Assembly (NCBI RefSeq): GCF_964204865.1
Contig: NC_135251.1
Coordinates: 24,056,001-24,120,000, forward strand
Direction: 5' to 3'
Length of the DNA stretch: 64,000 nucleotides
From: Styela clava
Taxonomy: Eukaryota > Chordata > Ascidiacea > Stolidobranchia > Styelidae
Positions 1-13,082 of the stretch are shown here, one piece after another. Every line of letters starts with the position of its first letter. Positions within the stretch are counted from its first letter, which is position 1. The notes beneath the pieces were generated by a model, which was given only the letters and a program-made list of their open reading frames with translations, ran no database searches and was not told the DNA's origin. A program made the translations under genes and the position numbers.

Positions 1-43
1 GTTCCGGTGTCCGCCATCTTGATTCACATACTTCGGGAATACT
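1..43. mobile_element. MITE terminal fragment cut by the window edge
   Basis: The first bases read as the right end of the same MITE family found complete at 17693-17928 and 57390-57574: a CCGCCATCTTG core followed by CACATACTTCGGGA. The left part lies outside the window, so length and target duplication cannot be judged. Confidence 0.6.
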
Positions 44-84
44 AACCTTTCTCTCTCATCCCTTCCCCTAAAAAAACACTCATT

Positions 85-215
85 TCGCTAAACTCGGTTC
101 AAAAAATAAAAAAAAACTGCCGCTCACGAAACTCCAGCACGTACTGTCTATCTTTATTGTTACGTAACAATAGAGGCAGGTACTGCGTAACAGAAGGTAA
201 ACGACATAGAAAGGT
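85..215. repeat. Dispersed repeat, copy 1
   Basis: This stretch is similar to 61289-61415 in the same orientation. Both share CTAAACTCGGTTCA, a CTGC.GCTC.CGAAA segment, ATAGAGGCAG and TAA.AGAAAGTAAACG-like endings. It is probably a fragment of an old transposon. The 61-kb copy is preceded at about 61098 by hAT-like terminal sequence (GGCGCCCAAACTTTTTGTTCG). Confidence 0.55.
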
Positions 216-617
216 AAAATTAATTTATTGATTCATATACACAACAAGTGAATAAGAAACAATGAAAATTTTATAATAAATACAATGTAAAATATGCAAT
301 CGTATTTTAGTTATGTTTGCCTTATTCAGTTCATTTTCGCGGCGCACAACTTGGAGACCGCTGCGGTAGGAAAACTCAATTTTATAGAAAAACACCTTAC
401 ATTTTTCCAAAGTTGAATTTATATGCATTGTATTTTTAGAGAAAAATAATGATCGGGCCGTTTCACGAGCAAACGTAGGAAACATTGGAAAAACATTGCA
501 AAAAAAGATTGCCGAAGGTATAAGGTTTATATATATTGAAAACGGTTGGCAGGTCACTTCTCTTATGATAAGATAATCTAAAAATTTACTTTTCATTCCA
601 AACCGTTTTATTTACAG

Positions 618-1137
618 CTGAACATCAAATACTCAACGACTTTACAATGATAACTGATTATGAAAATTATTTTGTTGCTATTTTCTGTGGAGCAAGCACT
701 AAAGGTAATGGAGAGATTAACGTTTGAAATATGTAAAAGCACTGAACGCACTGCCAGATATGTGCTATATCCTATAACGGGCAATTCCGATAAAGGAAAG
801 TATTCGATTATGACTCTGAATAACATATTCAACTTATGAAATATCCATAATACCCAATGAATCACCACTTGATGCTATTACATATTGTGAGAATAACTGC
901 GAGGAAATCGCATTCCCTGACTCGGGTCCTTTAGCTTAAATTATTCAATACAAGTTTAAAAAAAACGGTTACGGATCGTCGGATTTCTTTTCTGCAGGAG
1001 ATATTGCATCAATCAAGTTAACTACAACGAATCCTACAGTTGATCAACTAGTGGATCTTTGGAATGTTCTTGACGATCACAATATAACAGGAAAATTATT
1101 CTACAAAAAGAAATGCCTGAAGGAGATGGAAAAGTAA
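618..1137 (+). CDS. Putative 3'-terminal exons of an unrecognised plus-strand gene
   Basis: Two exons can be read on the plus strand. Exon x is 618-704, after a TTTATTTACAG acceptor and before an AAAG/GTAATG donor. Exon y is 998-1137, after a TTCTTTTCTGCAG acceptor and ending in TAA. Their phases match (1 to 1), and together they encode a 75-residue C-terminus. Exon y contains TTTNPTVDQLVDLWNVLDDH and a lysine-rich tail, which loosely resembles the last helices of a death domain (MyD88/IRAK style). That resemblance is weak. Upstream exons would lie before 618 or outside the window; a small candidate (about 479-517) has compatible phase but a poor acceptor. No minus-strand gene explains this region. 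The splice model is moderately supported and the family assignment is a guess. Confidence 0.4.
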
Positions 1138-1688
1138 TTCATGAAGTTAAAAGATCATTTCAAATATATATACAGTATTTCAGCTATACCCTCTCTTGTC
1201 TTCGTGTCTAACAATATATAACCTGAAATATTAGACGGATTTACTATTTTCCATATGTACTCTTCATTAATTTCCATGAGTATGAATATTTTTCCCCAAA
1301 ACAAATCGCGGCTTCTCTTTATGGTTCAATTCGTTAAATATATCTCAAATAATTCAAATCTTTCAGTTTGTGGTCCATGGAAACGATTTTTTTTATTGTA
1401 GTCCTACATTTCATTTTCGTATGTCGAAAGATTCAGTAAGTCAATATAAGGGTACAAACGCACTTGTTGGCAATCTTCGCAAAAACTTTTCCCCTTTTAA
1501 TATTTGAAGTTGTTGGGAATGATTGCAGTGTTATAATAAGGACGCATTCCTTATTACTATGGGCGTAGAATGTGAATAATTCTAAACGAGCCTGTGATGG
1601 AACTTGAAGTAAAAGTTTGTATAACTAGAAGATCTATCCAAAACAACTAAACAAACGTATATATGAGTATATTTGCATTGCAGTAGTC
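1138..1688. other. Intergenic, no gene seen
   Basis: AT-rich sequence after the putative plus-strand terminal exon. No reading frame with splice support and no recognisable repeat was found before the hAT-like element starting at 1689. Confidence 0.5.
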
Positions 1689-2065
1689 CAGCGGTTCCCA
1701 AACTATGGGTCGCGACCACTGGTGGGTCGCAAGAGAAATCTTTAAAAGATGTAGAAAGCTTTGATCAATTATACTGGTTATTAGGATCGGTGGCAAAGCA
1801 AGTTTAAGAGCAAATTTCCAAATGAACTGCAACATTTCAATTTTTACGTCTAAAACTATCTGAAATTAAAATAAATGTCAAGTATATTATGGAAAATAGC
1901 AAGAAACAATCTCATCTTTCTCACTAGCTTCACTGAAAATTCAATTTGACAAATTAAATTTGTTTCCTCCACCAATGTTTTATTAATTTATTAAAGTTAA
2001 ATGGGTCGCCATGAGCTGTGGTAAAAAATAGTGGGTCCCAACTCTAAAAAGTTTGGGAACCACTG
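1689..2065. mobile_element. Non-autonomous hAT-like element with perfect 8-bp TSD
   Basis: A 377-bp element bounded by CAGCGGTTCCCAAAC on the left and GTTTGGGAACCACTG on the right, with subterminal GGGTCGC repeats. It is flanked by the perfect 8-bp direct repeat cagtagtc at 1681-1688 and 2066-2073. Terminal CAGnGGTTCCCAAAC with an 8-bp duplication is typical of the hAT superfamily. It has no transposase and lies downstream of gene A. Confidence 0.85.
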
Positions 2066-2472
2066 CAGTAGTCTATTGATTAAACACTTGTAAAATGATG
2101 AAACTGTCCGGTAGACTTCGCAAGGTTTGAGTAATCAGATGAAGTCGATGCCTTTGGAAAGTTTGAGTTGTCGACATTCATTACGATATTATCTAATCAT
2201 TTGATTTTGCATTTTTGAATCCGTTGCTGTGACGCCATCTGGGTTAATATGTATCTTCAGAGATATGAAAAACATTAACAACTTTTACTCATTTAATTTA
2301 TATATGAAATCAAAAGTTTTTAAAACCCGGAAATGATTCACAAAGGATTGAAAGATCAATAATGTACATGATAAAGTGATATTGAATGACATTTAAAGTC
2401 CAACTGCTACATTTCACAGTCATCTACCTCAAGCTTGCAACAATTAAACGAAACCAGACATAAAATACAATT

Positions 2473-2478
2473 TTTATT
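2473..2478 (-). terminator. Polyadenylation signal of gene A
   Basis: AATAAA on the minus strand, about 113 nt past the stop codon of gene A. Confidence 0.5.
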
Positions 2479-2590
2479 ACACTTATATATACATTTCCCT
2501 GACTTCAAACTGTGATTCTGAATACGAGTTTTGAGCAAGTTCGTGTTTGGCGTCACAAAGATATGCCTGCGTAGGAACCATATCGATTGT

Positions 2591-5500
2591 CTATATATAC
2601 TGATCAACGACAACCTTATTCTTGCAGTCATCAGTACGGCAACGGAAACATGTTTCCATTTTTCTTTGACCTGAGTAAAAAATGATTTATGTCAGCATAG
2701 TAAAAAAAGGGTTTCTGCAACGAATTTCCTTAAAGTTGTATTTCATTTATCTTGTTATTTTGATAGATACGCCATAAAATGAATAAAAGCGAAAATATGT
2801 AAAATTCAGAATTATAATCAGGTCAATTTAAAGTTTTTGAAATAAGAGATAAAAATAACACTAAAGATACTTACGGACGTCCTTCTTCAGCTTTTTGACT
2901 TTAAGAAATGCTTTGCAGTTAAAAGCGTAATTGTCAGAATTCTTTTTCTTCTTGCAATATTCAAAACCTATCAACTTGTCGAAACATACTGCTGCTACTC
3001 CGCCCGCGGTAGTGGACTCATCTCCTGGCGTACTCCTTCCGGACTATAACGATATATATATAATGTAAGCTTTAAATGCAAATAACAACGCTGGTTTGGT
3101 CGAAATCTCTATTACCTAAATTGCATATGACATTCACTAACATCCCCATTTTGCCTTGAATCAGATTGAGCGCTAGCGACCCAAGTTTTTCTATAGTTAT
3201 TATTAATTTAGCATTATCGCTATAGATTACACTTTACTTGTAGTTCTGTCGCAGCTGGATCTGGGAATATATCCAAATCAAAATCTTCGGATTCTGTTTC
3301 GACATTTCCCAAATATCTTGATTCTTTGCCCAACCAGAAATCAGCTAGTTCACCGGCGTTGTATATGCAATAAGCCTGAATAAATTCATATGTTCTATTA
3401 TTCTCAGTCTAATTGTTTTTGAAGTGGGGTTTGTATCTGTCTTGCGTTATAAATCCCTATGTCCTCCGACAATCGAAGCAACTAATGACACCTCCCTTCA
3501 AAAAGTTTATTCCCCGCCGTTCAAATACGCGAGATACACCATTTGAAGGTTTGTTCAAATGATATCGAAGCATTGACAAGCGCTGATATTTGCGGAAATA
3601 TTTTAAAATATAACAATATTTGCGTACCAACCGATAATAATATATTTTTCACGTTGACGTTAAATCTACTCTAACTCAATATATATAATGGGACAAGTGC
3701 AACAAATATCAGACAAGGAAGACATGTGGAACAAGTCTGAGGCAAGAGAGACAATAAGTGTGGAATAAGTGGTATGGCCTTTGTGAGACACCGTTCAAAT
3801 ATTATTTTCAGGCTTTTTGGACGATTTAGCTAATTGGACGATTGTTCCCATCTACGTTTACGAAAATGTTAGGGTGTTTTAACCTCCCTAGTACTTTTGA
3901 TTTCAATTGAGTGTCTTTTAATCTACTGTGGTCATGAGGCAGACGCATTAGCAATATTTCGAAGCGGCGTCAAAAAAATACCGTCACTCCCTGGTACCAT
4001 ACTGCAATGGAATTAAGTCTTTTGGGCTAATAGTAGTTATATTCATGAACTCACAAAATTGGTGATTTCGCAGAGTTGAGCTTCCCACGCAACAAGTTGG
4101 CATGATTTCTCTGGCATAAATTTTCCGTTCTGACAATCGACTCGCGAACTTTTTTCTAATACGTAGTTTGGCTGGCATGCAACATAACATCTTTTGTAAA
4201 AGTCATTATTGATTCCGTCTCGACATTTTGTTTTTTCAAGGTCAGCTCGTGGCCCAAGCATGTTCCTATCACAGAAGTTTACAGCATTCCAGCCTACATT
4301 TGAAAAACAACACATATTTTCAAACTGCAAAACTATTTCCACAATAACATAAATTGCGTTTGTCAACTATTTAATAAAACTGAATATTTCATCGTATATT
4401 TTGATTTTTATAACGGTCCATAAAAACAAACAAATGAAATGCGCTACAATTTACAACAGGAAAATACCAGAGAACTCTGTTGTAGCCTATGTATACGCGA
4501 CCCTTAGCGACGTTGATTATAACTAATGCAACATACTTTGTAGGCATAACTTACTATTATAAGTAGCATTGAATCCTTTGAAATTATTGAATTCGTCGCT
4601 TAGGAATTGAACTATGACAAAATTTGTTTTTGATCGATATTTCATGGTTGCTCCTGTATTTGATCCAAAGAAATATTCACCATCTCCGTCGATGTCTTCT
4701 TCAAAAATCTAATTTGAAAATATAAACTAGGCGATAAATATTGTGCACATGATTTTGTTGTTTATAGCCAAACTTGAAAGATTAAACTTAGCCAAACTTA
4801 TTGAGAACGTTTAACAGATGCAATTGCCAGAAAACCGAGTCAAATTGCAGTAAAAATCGCAGAATATAATGTCATGTCAGTGTATCAACAAACCAATTTT
4901 ATCCTCGACAGCTTTGAAGCTGGCCTCCCTTACTGAGATGCCAGAATCGTAGATGTCCCTTCAAACAAAAGATATTAGAAAAGAGCCTTCCTATTAAAAC
5001 CCATTTAATTACAATAACCTATTTGCTTTGATCAATTGCAAGTGCACCATCCATTTACGTAATTAAAAAATTAAAGTATTATTATGCAACTTTTGTGATT
5101 AATGACCTAATGAACTGAGCAGTTTCAATTTCAGATTCTCAAGAAATCACGAAGTAATATAACGATTCGTATATCGTATTATAATATCGATTAGTTTCCA
5201 AACCATGTTTTCAAACACAAAAAATTTCTGACACGGGAGCGACTGAGAGCGAAAGAAAGTGAGAGGTATAAAGAGAGAAGGTGTCTATTCCAGAGACGCA
5301 CTAAAACTCAAATATTACAGCCTCACTTACCATAATGTAATCGGTCATTTCTCCGCCAGGCTCTCCAACTTGAAAATTGTCAAATTTGATTTCGACTATG
5401 TTACCAGCTTCAACCTCAATTACCCATTCACATAGCATATCTGCTGGATAATTAGCAGGGAACAACGGACTAGTGAAACGTCCCGATGGGGCTGTCATAA

Positions 5501-6158
5501 ATGATTCCCCGCAAATGTCCACTTCAAAATCGAATGGCGAAACATCCAAATTTGCTTCGATGAATGAATCTGAACATAAAAACAAATTAAAAAAAAAATA
5601 ATATAAAAATATTATCAATAGTATTATTCATAACAGTTACACTACATTTCAAGGGATCAGAATATTGGATCAATCATTTTGCGACGGTGACTCCTGGCAG
5701 TTTTGAGCGCAAATTAAATTCATAAATCGTTTTGCTAAAATGTTGTTATCGTCAGTGAACTTTGAGTTTATATTTGTAGTTGCCGGGATTTTGAGGATGT
5801 GGTGTAACTTATCACCAAGAAGCTTTTTGCCGGGTGATGTTGCTGTAATGAGGCCGTCGTGACAATATATTTGTGCAGTGGCGTTTGATTTTCTTTATCG
5901 TATCCGTGTGACAGATATTTTCGTGAATATTTAGTCAAATATTTATTAAATTTAGAAGATTTCGACACGTCCCAAATGAATATCGAACAACTTCCGTATA
6001 CATACTAACAACAAAAAGTCGAAACTAGAAAAAACAAAAAAGGCAGAATACCATATAGAGCCTGAAGCAACTGTATCCGTGATAAATATTAAATTACCTT
6101 GGGCGATCACGTGAGCACAAAAAATAGCTAAGATACATATCCATACATTCAACTCCAT
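2591..6158 (-). CDS. Gene A: secreted CUB/sushi-like 16-cysteine protein, 359 aa
   Basis: Seven coding exons on the minus strand, in transcript order: 6158-6098, 5569-5331, 4708-4555, 4293-4055, 3375-3238, 3043-2875, 2670-2591. All junctions are GT/AG, the phases are 1,0,1,0,0,1, and the total is 360 codons with TAG. Residues 1-20 form a signal peptide (MELNVWICILAIFCAHVIAQ). Exons 2-3 (about 40-151) make one CUB domain: CG..SGRFTSPLFP.NYP, LCEW.IEVE, the DY motif, then RSK.NFVIVQF.SD and the terminal GFNATY, which contains an N-glycosylation sequon. Only the first CUB disulfide pair is present. Exon 4 (152-231) is sushi/CCP-like with seven Cys. Exon 5 carries ELADFW and the acidic FPDP motif. 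Exon 6 is Lys-rich with three Cys. Exon 7 holds ETCFRCRTDDC. The protein is predicted to be extracellular; its role is unknown. It is closest to gene B, since both share KCRD, ITNF and a 138-nt exon 5. Confidence 0.88.
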
Positions 6159-9100
6159 TTTGGTTAAATAAGTTTTGCTAATTTTACTATTTTACTGTTG
6201 TAAGCTGAAACGGCAACAATTACATTAGATTATTAGTAATATATATTTGAACCCACAATTAACGAACAAAAATGCATCCTTTCAATTGGAATGCAATAAA
6301 TTGAGGACTAATATTTTGAGGACTAATATTTGCCTTTTCTTTTCCAAAAAGAATTCAGAGACTAGTTTGTAACCATCGATAATTCTAACCAACAGCACTA
6401 CTGTGATCCATTTTGAATTTCAGACTACCTGCCATGCAAAATATCATAACGCTAAACCTTGCGCCCTATTATTCTGGATGAACGACTTCCTCACATTTCT
6501 GTTCAACGTAAGAAATCTGACCTATATACTAACGTGTTTTTAAAAAACTTGTCTAAACGTTCCTGCATTTATTTACTATTTGGGTCGAAATAGTAAACTC
6601 CTGGTAAGTATGTCACGGTATTCGAAATAAGCTGTTTCCGAAAATACTTCATGAAGGGCTTAGCTAAATATAAGCTTTATAAATGAGATTGCTCAAGGCG
6701 ACTTGTCTGCAACAACTAATGTCGACAATTTTTAATTTGATGATTTGCGATCGATCGAGATATCTCGTGTCAGTTAGTTTCTCGGGAGAATGCAATTATC
6801 TGGTTTCTTTTGAAGTAAATTTGGGTCATGACGTCACGAAAATTTTTGTCGGTAATTTCCACTTTTATAGTTTTCTAAAAAATTGATAAAAATGACCAAT
6901 TGGTGCAATTGTGAATCAACTGAAAGTAAGTAAAACTAACTGTAATTTTGTAGTATACGTGGTATTGCGATATGTTTTGTTGACACGGATAGTATACTTA
7001 TCGAGTCTCACCTACCTACAACTATGCATAAATTGGACGGAATTCGTAAATATACTAGTTAAAAGTATATTCGTATTTGACCGGAAACTGTGTCGGAACA
7101 ATTCAACATGGGATGCTTTCATATTAGCACAAAATGAAGCGGTTTTAATTGCTACTTCAGTAAGACTTCACGTTACCACCACACTTATTATAGAAATTGT
7201 AGAATTTCACACAAAAATTGACCACTTCGAGTTAACGTTCCTTATATTGCTAATTTTCTGTCGTTCTTATTGTTGACAAAATCGCTTTTATACATAAAAC
7301 TGGACTTATTCTGGACAATTTGACGCTTCCAAATTTTCAATAAATAATTTCTCAAAGAGCCGAATTATTTTTATATATTAAATATTATTATCGTATATAG
7401 GCTTGCATTGGTTTTGTTTTATCCTAAATATATATTATTTTAAACAACTTAGACTTAAGTGAAGATATTCTAATTATTCATTACGGCAAATTAGGGATCA
7501 AAGGGCATAAACACGTACGACCATCTACAGATAACCATTAATATCCCTCGTGTACTTATAGGAACATGACAAGTACTGCATATTCAAAAGGGGACAAATT
7601 GATGATGCAAATTAATAAGATATTACTGACCATCACTGTACGCCGTGTCCATGTATCTGTACATTGCTCATCGCTCTGAATGCATGATAAAATTGGTTTC
7701 CAACACTATTTTGATGTATACTTAACAACAAAAAAGTGAATAAAACAAAATGTATCAATAAAGTGAACCACTTGTCGTTTGTCACCTATCAGAACTGAGA
7801 TCCACGACACGTAATACGTACCATTTCATCATCGTCACCATAAGCGTCCGGGTGTGTTCTATGTAAGGCATATTTTGACACCAGCTAGCGACGTCGCAAA
7901 ACATTTCGTCCTCAACGTACGTCAGATGCTAAATTGAAATTAGCTCAAACAACGCACCTTATCACAACTTTTCTGATGCTTTTTGTTTTACTTTCACAAT
8001 AATGAGGTAATATGTTATATCATTGTTATTCTGTGTACCTCAGCACTTTTGAGTTCAGTTTCAAAGGTCATAACCTGGAACACTTGTTTCGCTTTCGAGT
8101 TACAAATCCATAAAAAACATCATTGCGCTGAGTTGTTATGTGTTCTGCAGTTCTGGCATCATTCTCTTTTCATATAGGCCTACGTTCGTGGTGCATTTTG
8201 TCGGGAATACGCTTTACAATATATTTTAATGATATTGTTCATGATGGTCAATTCAATTAATGCACATTGTGGCGCTTTTATTTAAATATTTGCCAAAATA
8301 TATGCGAATTCATTAGAATTTATAGGCCATGGTAGACCACGAAAAAAATGATATTCATAAAAAACATAGTAAACGAAAACAATTATATTACTGACAATGA
8401 TATTTCAGCTTATGATAGAATTCGGTTTAAAGATTCTTCTGATAAAACCACTTATAGTCAAATTGGGGTCAAGAAATAGGACAATGATATATATATACGT
8501 AATGGGATATTGCATTCGTGGTTACGAAGAGAATTTTTATGACATACGATATTTCAATCTAAAGCGACATCGTCTCGCTTATGCGTTATCTCACGAATAA
8601 CTTTTTTTTTTATATATATTCCTGTAGCAAAACCTTTTATACTATGCACACACAACACACAAAGTAAAATCAATAATTCATCATTTATTAATTATTCATT
8701 TACTTTAAAAATATAACTCATTCATTAATAAATTAGAATATTAATTATAGTAACTACCATTGCTAACTGATGTACACATAAGTTATTCAATATAGCGCCA
8801 ATAATATACAATAGATGATATAAAGACAATACACAAGAATATATAAGTCCAATCATGATTACAGAATTACAATGCAATCTAATAAAATAAAAGGAAAATA
8901 CCTTTAATGCCATTTCTGCTATCCTTCCTACTTACCGTAGAAACTATTGGGTGTGGAAGGCAAGGCATGGTCCCCGTATAACATGAGTTATCCAGTTTCT
9001 CCCATCTTGGGATTGTAATAAGACTTACAGAACCCACGGTTAAGCAAAGTGCTCACTATGAAGTATGTAAAAGTTGAAACCATACTATTTTTTTGTGTTT

Positions 9101-9238
9101 GTTTACGACGCATTACATTGTTTATTGAGGTAAGCAGAAAAAATAGTACATAGAAAGTTGCAACGATATATAACAGAATGGTTACTCCATTTTGTACGTT
9201 TTATTAGTCCTCCTTGTGAAAATCATCACCATAAGCTT
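6159..9238. other. Intergenic between genes A and B
   Basis: About 3 kb of AT-rich DNA holding the unidentified promoter of gene A and the 3' untranslated region of gene B. A plus-strand open frame at 6911-7276 has no recognisable domain or splice context. No repeat with clear boundaries was found. Confidence 0.5.
9201..9206 (-). terminator. Polyadenylation signal of gene B
   Basis: AATAAA on the minus strand, about 33 nt downstream of the gene B stop codon. This placement supports the short exon 7 as the true last exon. Confidence 0.55.
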
Positions 9239-12200
9239 TTATATGTAAACTGGAACAGAGCAATCGACTGCCCTACACTCAAAACACGCCTTCACTTTTC
9301 TTTTTGCTGAAAAATTACAAAATATTATTGATTTAATAATATTCATGCTTTAGAGCAGCAAAGACTGCCAGGATGCCACAAATTTTGCAATAGATGTTTA
9401 TTCATTTGCAGTATGCGTTTTAAATAACATGATATGAAACATTCACTGTTCACGGAATGAAGAGCTTGACATAGCGAGAAAAATATTAGAAGCTTGTTTT
9501 TACGTTTATCTACAAATTTAAATTGTGATGAGTAATGGTGAATAAGCGACCAAATTAGTGAGTCATCTAATGCTAGTTGAAATTGGCTTGATATTGATGG
9601 AAATGAGTTTATTATAATAAATATGAGTAGTTTTAACAAGTTGTTGTTGTTGTTGTTGCTTTTCTCAACAAGCAATAGGCAAATCGTTTCAGTACTTAAA
9701 AAGATGGTTGAAGGCGCTTGAATGTTATTACTTTTCCTTTTTATTTAATTTTCCATTGAGTCATATGTGACCCGATACAGTTTTATTTTGATTTATAGGA
9801 ATCTTTTTTCTGTATATATAGAAACACATTAACCCGTCTCGCATGTAGGTCATTTCAGAACACTCGATGCTCTAAAAAGCCTTACCGTACCGGTACCTAT
9901 TGGCGACATTAATGTCCATATATTTGAGCATTGCTTTCATGTAAATATTGTAAATAGTCAGTATCCCAGTACCAACCTGTTCTACCAACCTATCTTGCAT
10001 GATGTTACACGAGAGATATTTTTTCTGTTTTGTATTATTTTAAAAATATTGTGTATAATTAATATTACACACTCACCAACTTCTTCCTTCAATTTCTTTA
10101 TCTTCAGAAACGCTTTGCAGTTAAAAAGATAATCGGTATTCAATTTCCTCACACAATAACTGTACTTCAACAAATTGTCTTTACACGGCGTAGGTTTGTT
10201 TACGGCTGTACCACCATCTGGAACTCGTCCAGTCTATAAAACGAGGAAAAAAGAATGAAATTTTTGTCAAAAAAACATCCTTTCCTTCCTAATCAAGATA
10301 ACGAACTGTTTTCGTAAAAATGAGAACCTCAGCACAAAACTCATGGTCGGCCGGTTAGCCAGCGAGTCCTAACTATTTTGAAGCCATAACACGATGTTCA
10401 ACTTATGTGAAGAAATTTAGAATAACTATTTATAAACGTAAGATTTGTTACTCTTTCCCAAATATTATAGTTCTATGCGTATTGGTGGATGTTTATACAA
10501 AACAGGATTTTGCTGGAAATATTATTTGGAGGAATGAAATATTTCACACCAAGAGTTGTGTCGACAAGCTTGCTTAACTTGGGTCAATTCTTCTCCAAAG
10601 CCATGTTTGAATACAAAATATTAAAAAAAAACAATAAGTAGTAAATGTTCAATCATACATGAATGTCTACTCCCGTCGGATCTGGAAATATGTCCAAATT
10701 AATTTCCACGGGATCTGCTTCAACTCCTTGCAAATACCTTGATTCTTTTCTCAGCCAGAACTCAGTAAGTTCACCGGTGTTGTATAAACAGTAAGCCTAA
10801 AATTAATCATTCGAATAAAAATAAATTGCATTAATTAATTTAATTTAAATTAAAAAAAATTTATTTAACATATGAATGTAACTAATAGTTAGTAATTACT
10901 AGTTAGTAATAAGAAGATTTATTGAGGGTTCTAGTTAGCCTCAAATGTTAAACCACATGCCTTAACACAATATCTTTTGATTAAATTTGTTCGTTAGAAT
11001 ATTCAAATGATTATAGCTATGCACATTTTCGACGCCTTGTCTCAGTCTACGAGCAATACTTTTAAAATTTGATTATATAACTTACAAAATTTGTAATTTC
11101 ACAAAGTTCAACTTCCCAAGCAACAAGTTCACAAACGTTCTCAGGTATAAATTTCCCGTTTACGCAATCAACTTTTGAACTTTTCGACAGAATATAGTTG
11201 GGATTGCAAGAAACGTAACATCTCTTATAGAAATCATTTTTGTTCTCGTCTCTACACTTTGTTTTCTCCGTGTTAACGGTTTGCCCAAATCCAAGGGAAT
11301 ATTTGTCGCAATATTCAATAGCATTCCAACCTAAATATTTTTCAAAAAATCGCATTTTCAGATACTCAGATAAATTCATCCACGATATGGTTATCCGATA
11401 ATCTGATCTATTTTTTTTTACATCGAACTCGGTTGGTAAAGATATCATGACGTCATAATTCAGGCAACTATTCTACAACCAAACTTTGAGTAAGAATGCT
11501 TTTAAGTAAAAACTCGTTTTATATGGAAAAATTCAGTTGCAATTACAGATAAATAATTCCGTATTTCATAAGGATTCGAGTGCTTGGTCCTGGGTTATGT
11601 GTTCATTTTAAATCTAACACAAAATTCTTTTGGCTTGAAAAAAGAAGACTTCGGATCTAAGCCAATTTCAGATCGAGGGTGTTTGGTGACCCCCTTCATG
11701 GGATACTTGCAATAACAAACCAGCAAACATTTTAGAAAAAAGTTTTATAAGATGAGTTATTGGTGATCTTCTTTTATAGATACCATTTCATGTATAAATT
11801 AGTTTCACACAATTAACTAAAAACTGTGGGTCGTGGCAATATAAAGTTTGAGTGTGGAGGAATTTGTGAAAATGTTTACTATTTCATGGAGTATAAACAT
11901 ATTATACCGATCAAATAGACCTACTATCAAACGTTGCTTTGAATCCTCTGAAATTATCAATGTCATCGCTGAAAAACTGAACAACAACAAAATTCGATTT
12001 TGATCTATATACGGCGCCAGTTTGCTGACCATAAAAGTACTGTTCCTTAGCATCTTCGTTGCTCTCAAATATCTGTAGACATTGATGTGAAAATATTGTT
12101 AAAGTTTCGTCCAGTCACTCTAGTGCAACGACGGTTTATGAAACATATTTGGTGACGAAATTTGCGCAACAATAAAAAATGAAATAAGGTTTGAAAACTA

Positions 12201-13082
12201 ATATTCTAAATTTGTTCAAGTATTCTGTTGCCCAAAATATGTCTTAACATGCTTATTTTTTGAGTTTAAAAGATGAGAAACTGTGAAAAAAATTGAAAGT
12301 ACCGATAAAAGTATTTCAGATTCAATTCTAGTAAAACGAACAACTTTAAGCGAGATTATGAATATAGTTTAAAAAGTTTCAATTTGAACCGCAGTGGATT
12401 TTTTATTTCCAAGAATATGATCATTACAATTTTGCTCAAAGGAAAATAAAATCATATAAAAGTTAAAATCAAGGTGTAGAAAAGTCAAAAAGCGTGACGC
12501 CAAGTTGGAGGCGAACTAAAGAAGCAATTTTGAACTGCTCAAAAGATAATTATAATGATCATTTACGAAATAAAATATTACCATGACGTAATCATTTATA
12601 TCTTCTCCAGAAATCCCGACGTTAAAATCATCAAATTTGATTTGAATTACATGGCCAACTTCCACTTCTATCACCCATTCACAAATTGTATTATTTGGAT
12701 AATCATTAGGATAAAACGGTGAAGTAAATTGTCCTGATACTCTGTCTAAAAACATTCCTCCACAACTACTCGAATCCACGAATACGTCATCTGGGTCCAC
12801 CGTCAGAGATGGAGGAATAAAGTCTCCAAAATTTGCTTCAATAAGGTCAAAAGTGTCTGGAAGACAATTAAAAATTCCATAAAAATGTTTTACTGTTTAA
12901 ATTAGTTTTACTCGTTTTTAGATTTTACGTTGAAATAACAAAACATATGAAATATCTGATATTATTATTGATTAGATTTGATCATTTTTTGCTTAATCAT
13001 TCTTTCGTAGTTTTTTTCACTCACCTTCCGCTGAGGCGTAGAGCCGGGAAAGTAAACAGATATAAATCCATATATTTTTCAT
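9239..13082 (-). CDS. Gene B: secreted CUB/sushi-like 16-cysteine protein, 362 aa
   Basis: Exons in transcript order: 13082-13025, 12856-12582, 12072-11925, 11330-11086, 10796-10659, 10233-10077, 9306-9239. All introns are GT/AG with the same phases as gene A, giving 363 codons with TAA. The start encodes a signal peptide, MKNIWIYICLLSRLYASAE. Exon 2 has a longer acidic linker (about residues 20-45) before the CUB core SSSCGG...SGQFTSPFYP. Exon 3 ends GFKATF, so the N-glycosylation sequon kept by the other five genes is lost here. Exon 4 is sushi-like: WNAIEYC, TKCRD, DFYKRCYVSC, VDCVNGKF. Exon 7 reads KVKACFECRAVDC, then VYI and stop. The mature part has 16 Cys, as in all paralogues. Gene B is the nearest relative of gene A by exon 5 length (138 nt in both) and exon 4 motifs. 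Confidence 0.88.

Noticed and set aside
225-868. Minus-strand frames of 123 and 86 codons
   Set aside because: No domain, no splice support, AT-biased residue content, and partial overlap with a better-supported plus-strand exon at 618-704.
4860-4975. Open stretch between exons 2 and 3 of gene A that could be an extra exon
   Set aside because: No good acceptor, and no counterpart in the other five genes. Phases already join exon 2 to exon 3 directly.
9343-9675. Minus-strand 110-codon frame with an Asn run
   Set aside because: It overlaps intron 6 of gene B. The Asn run comes from a short GTT/AAC microsatellite.
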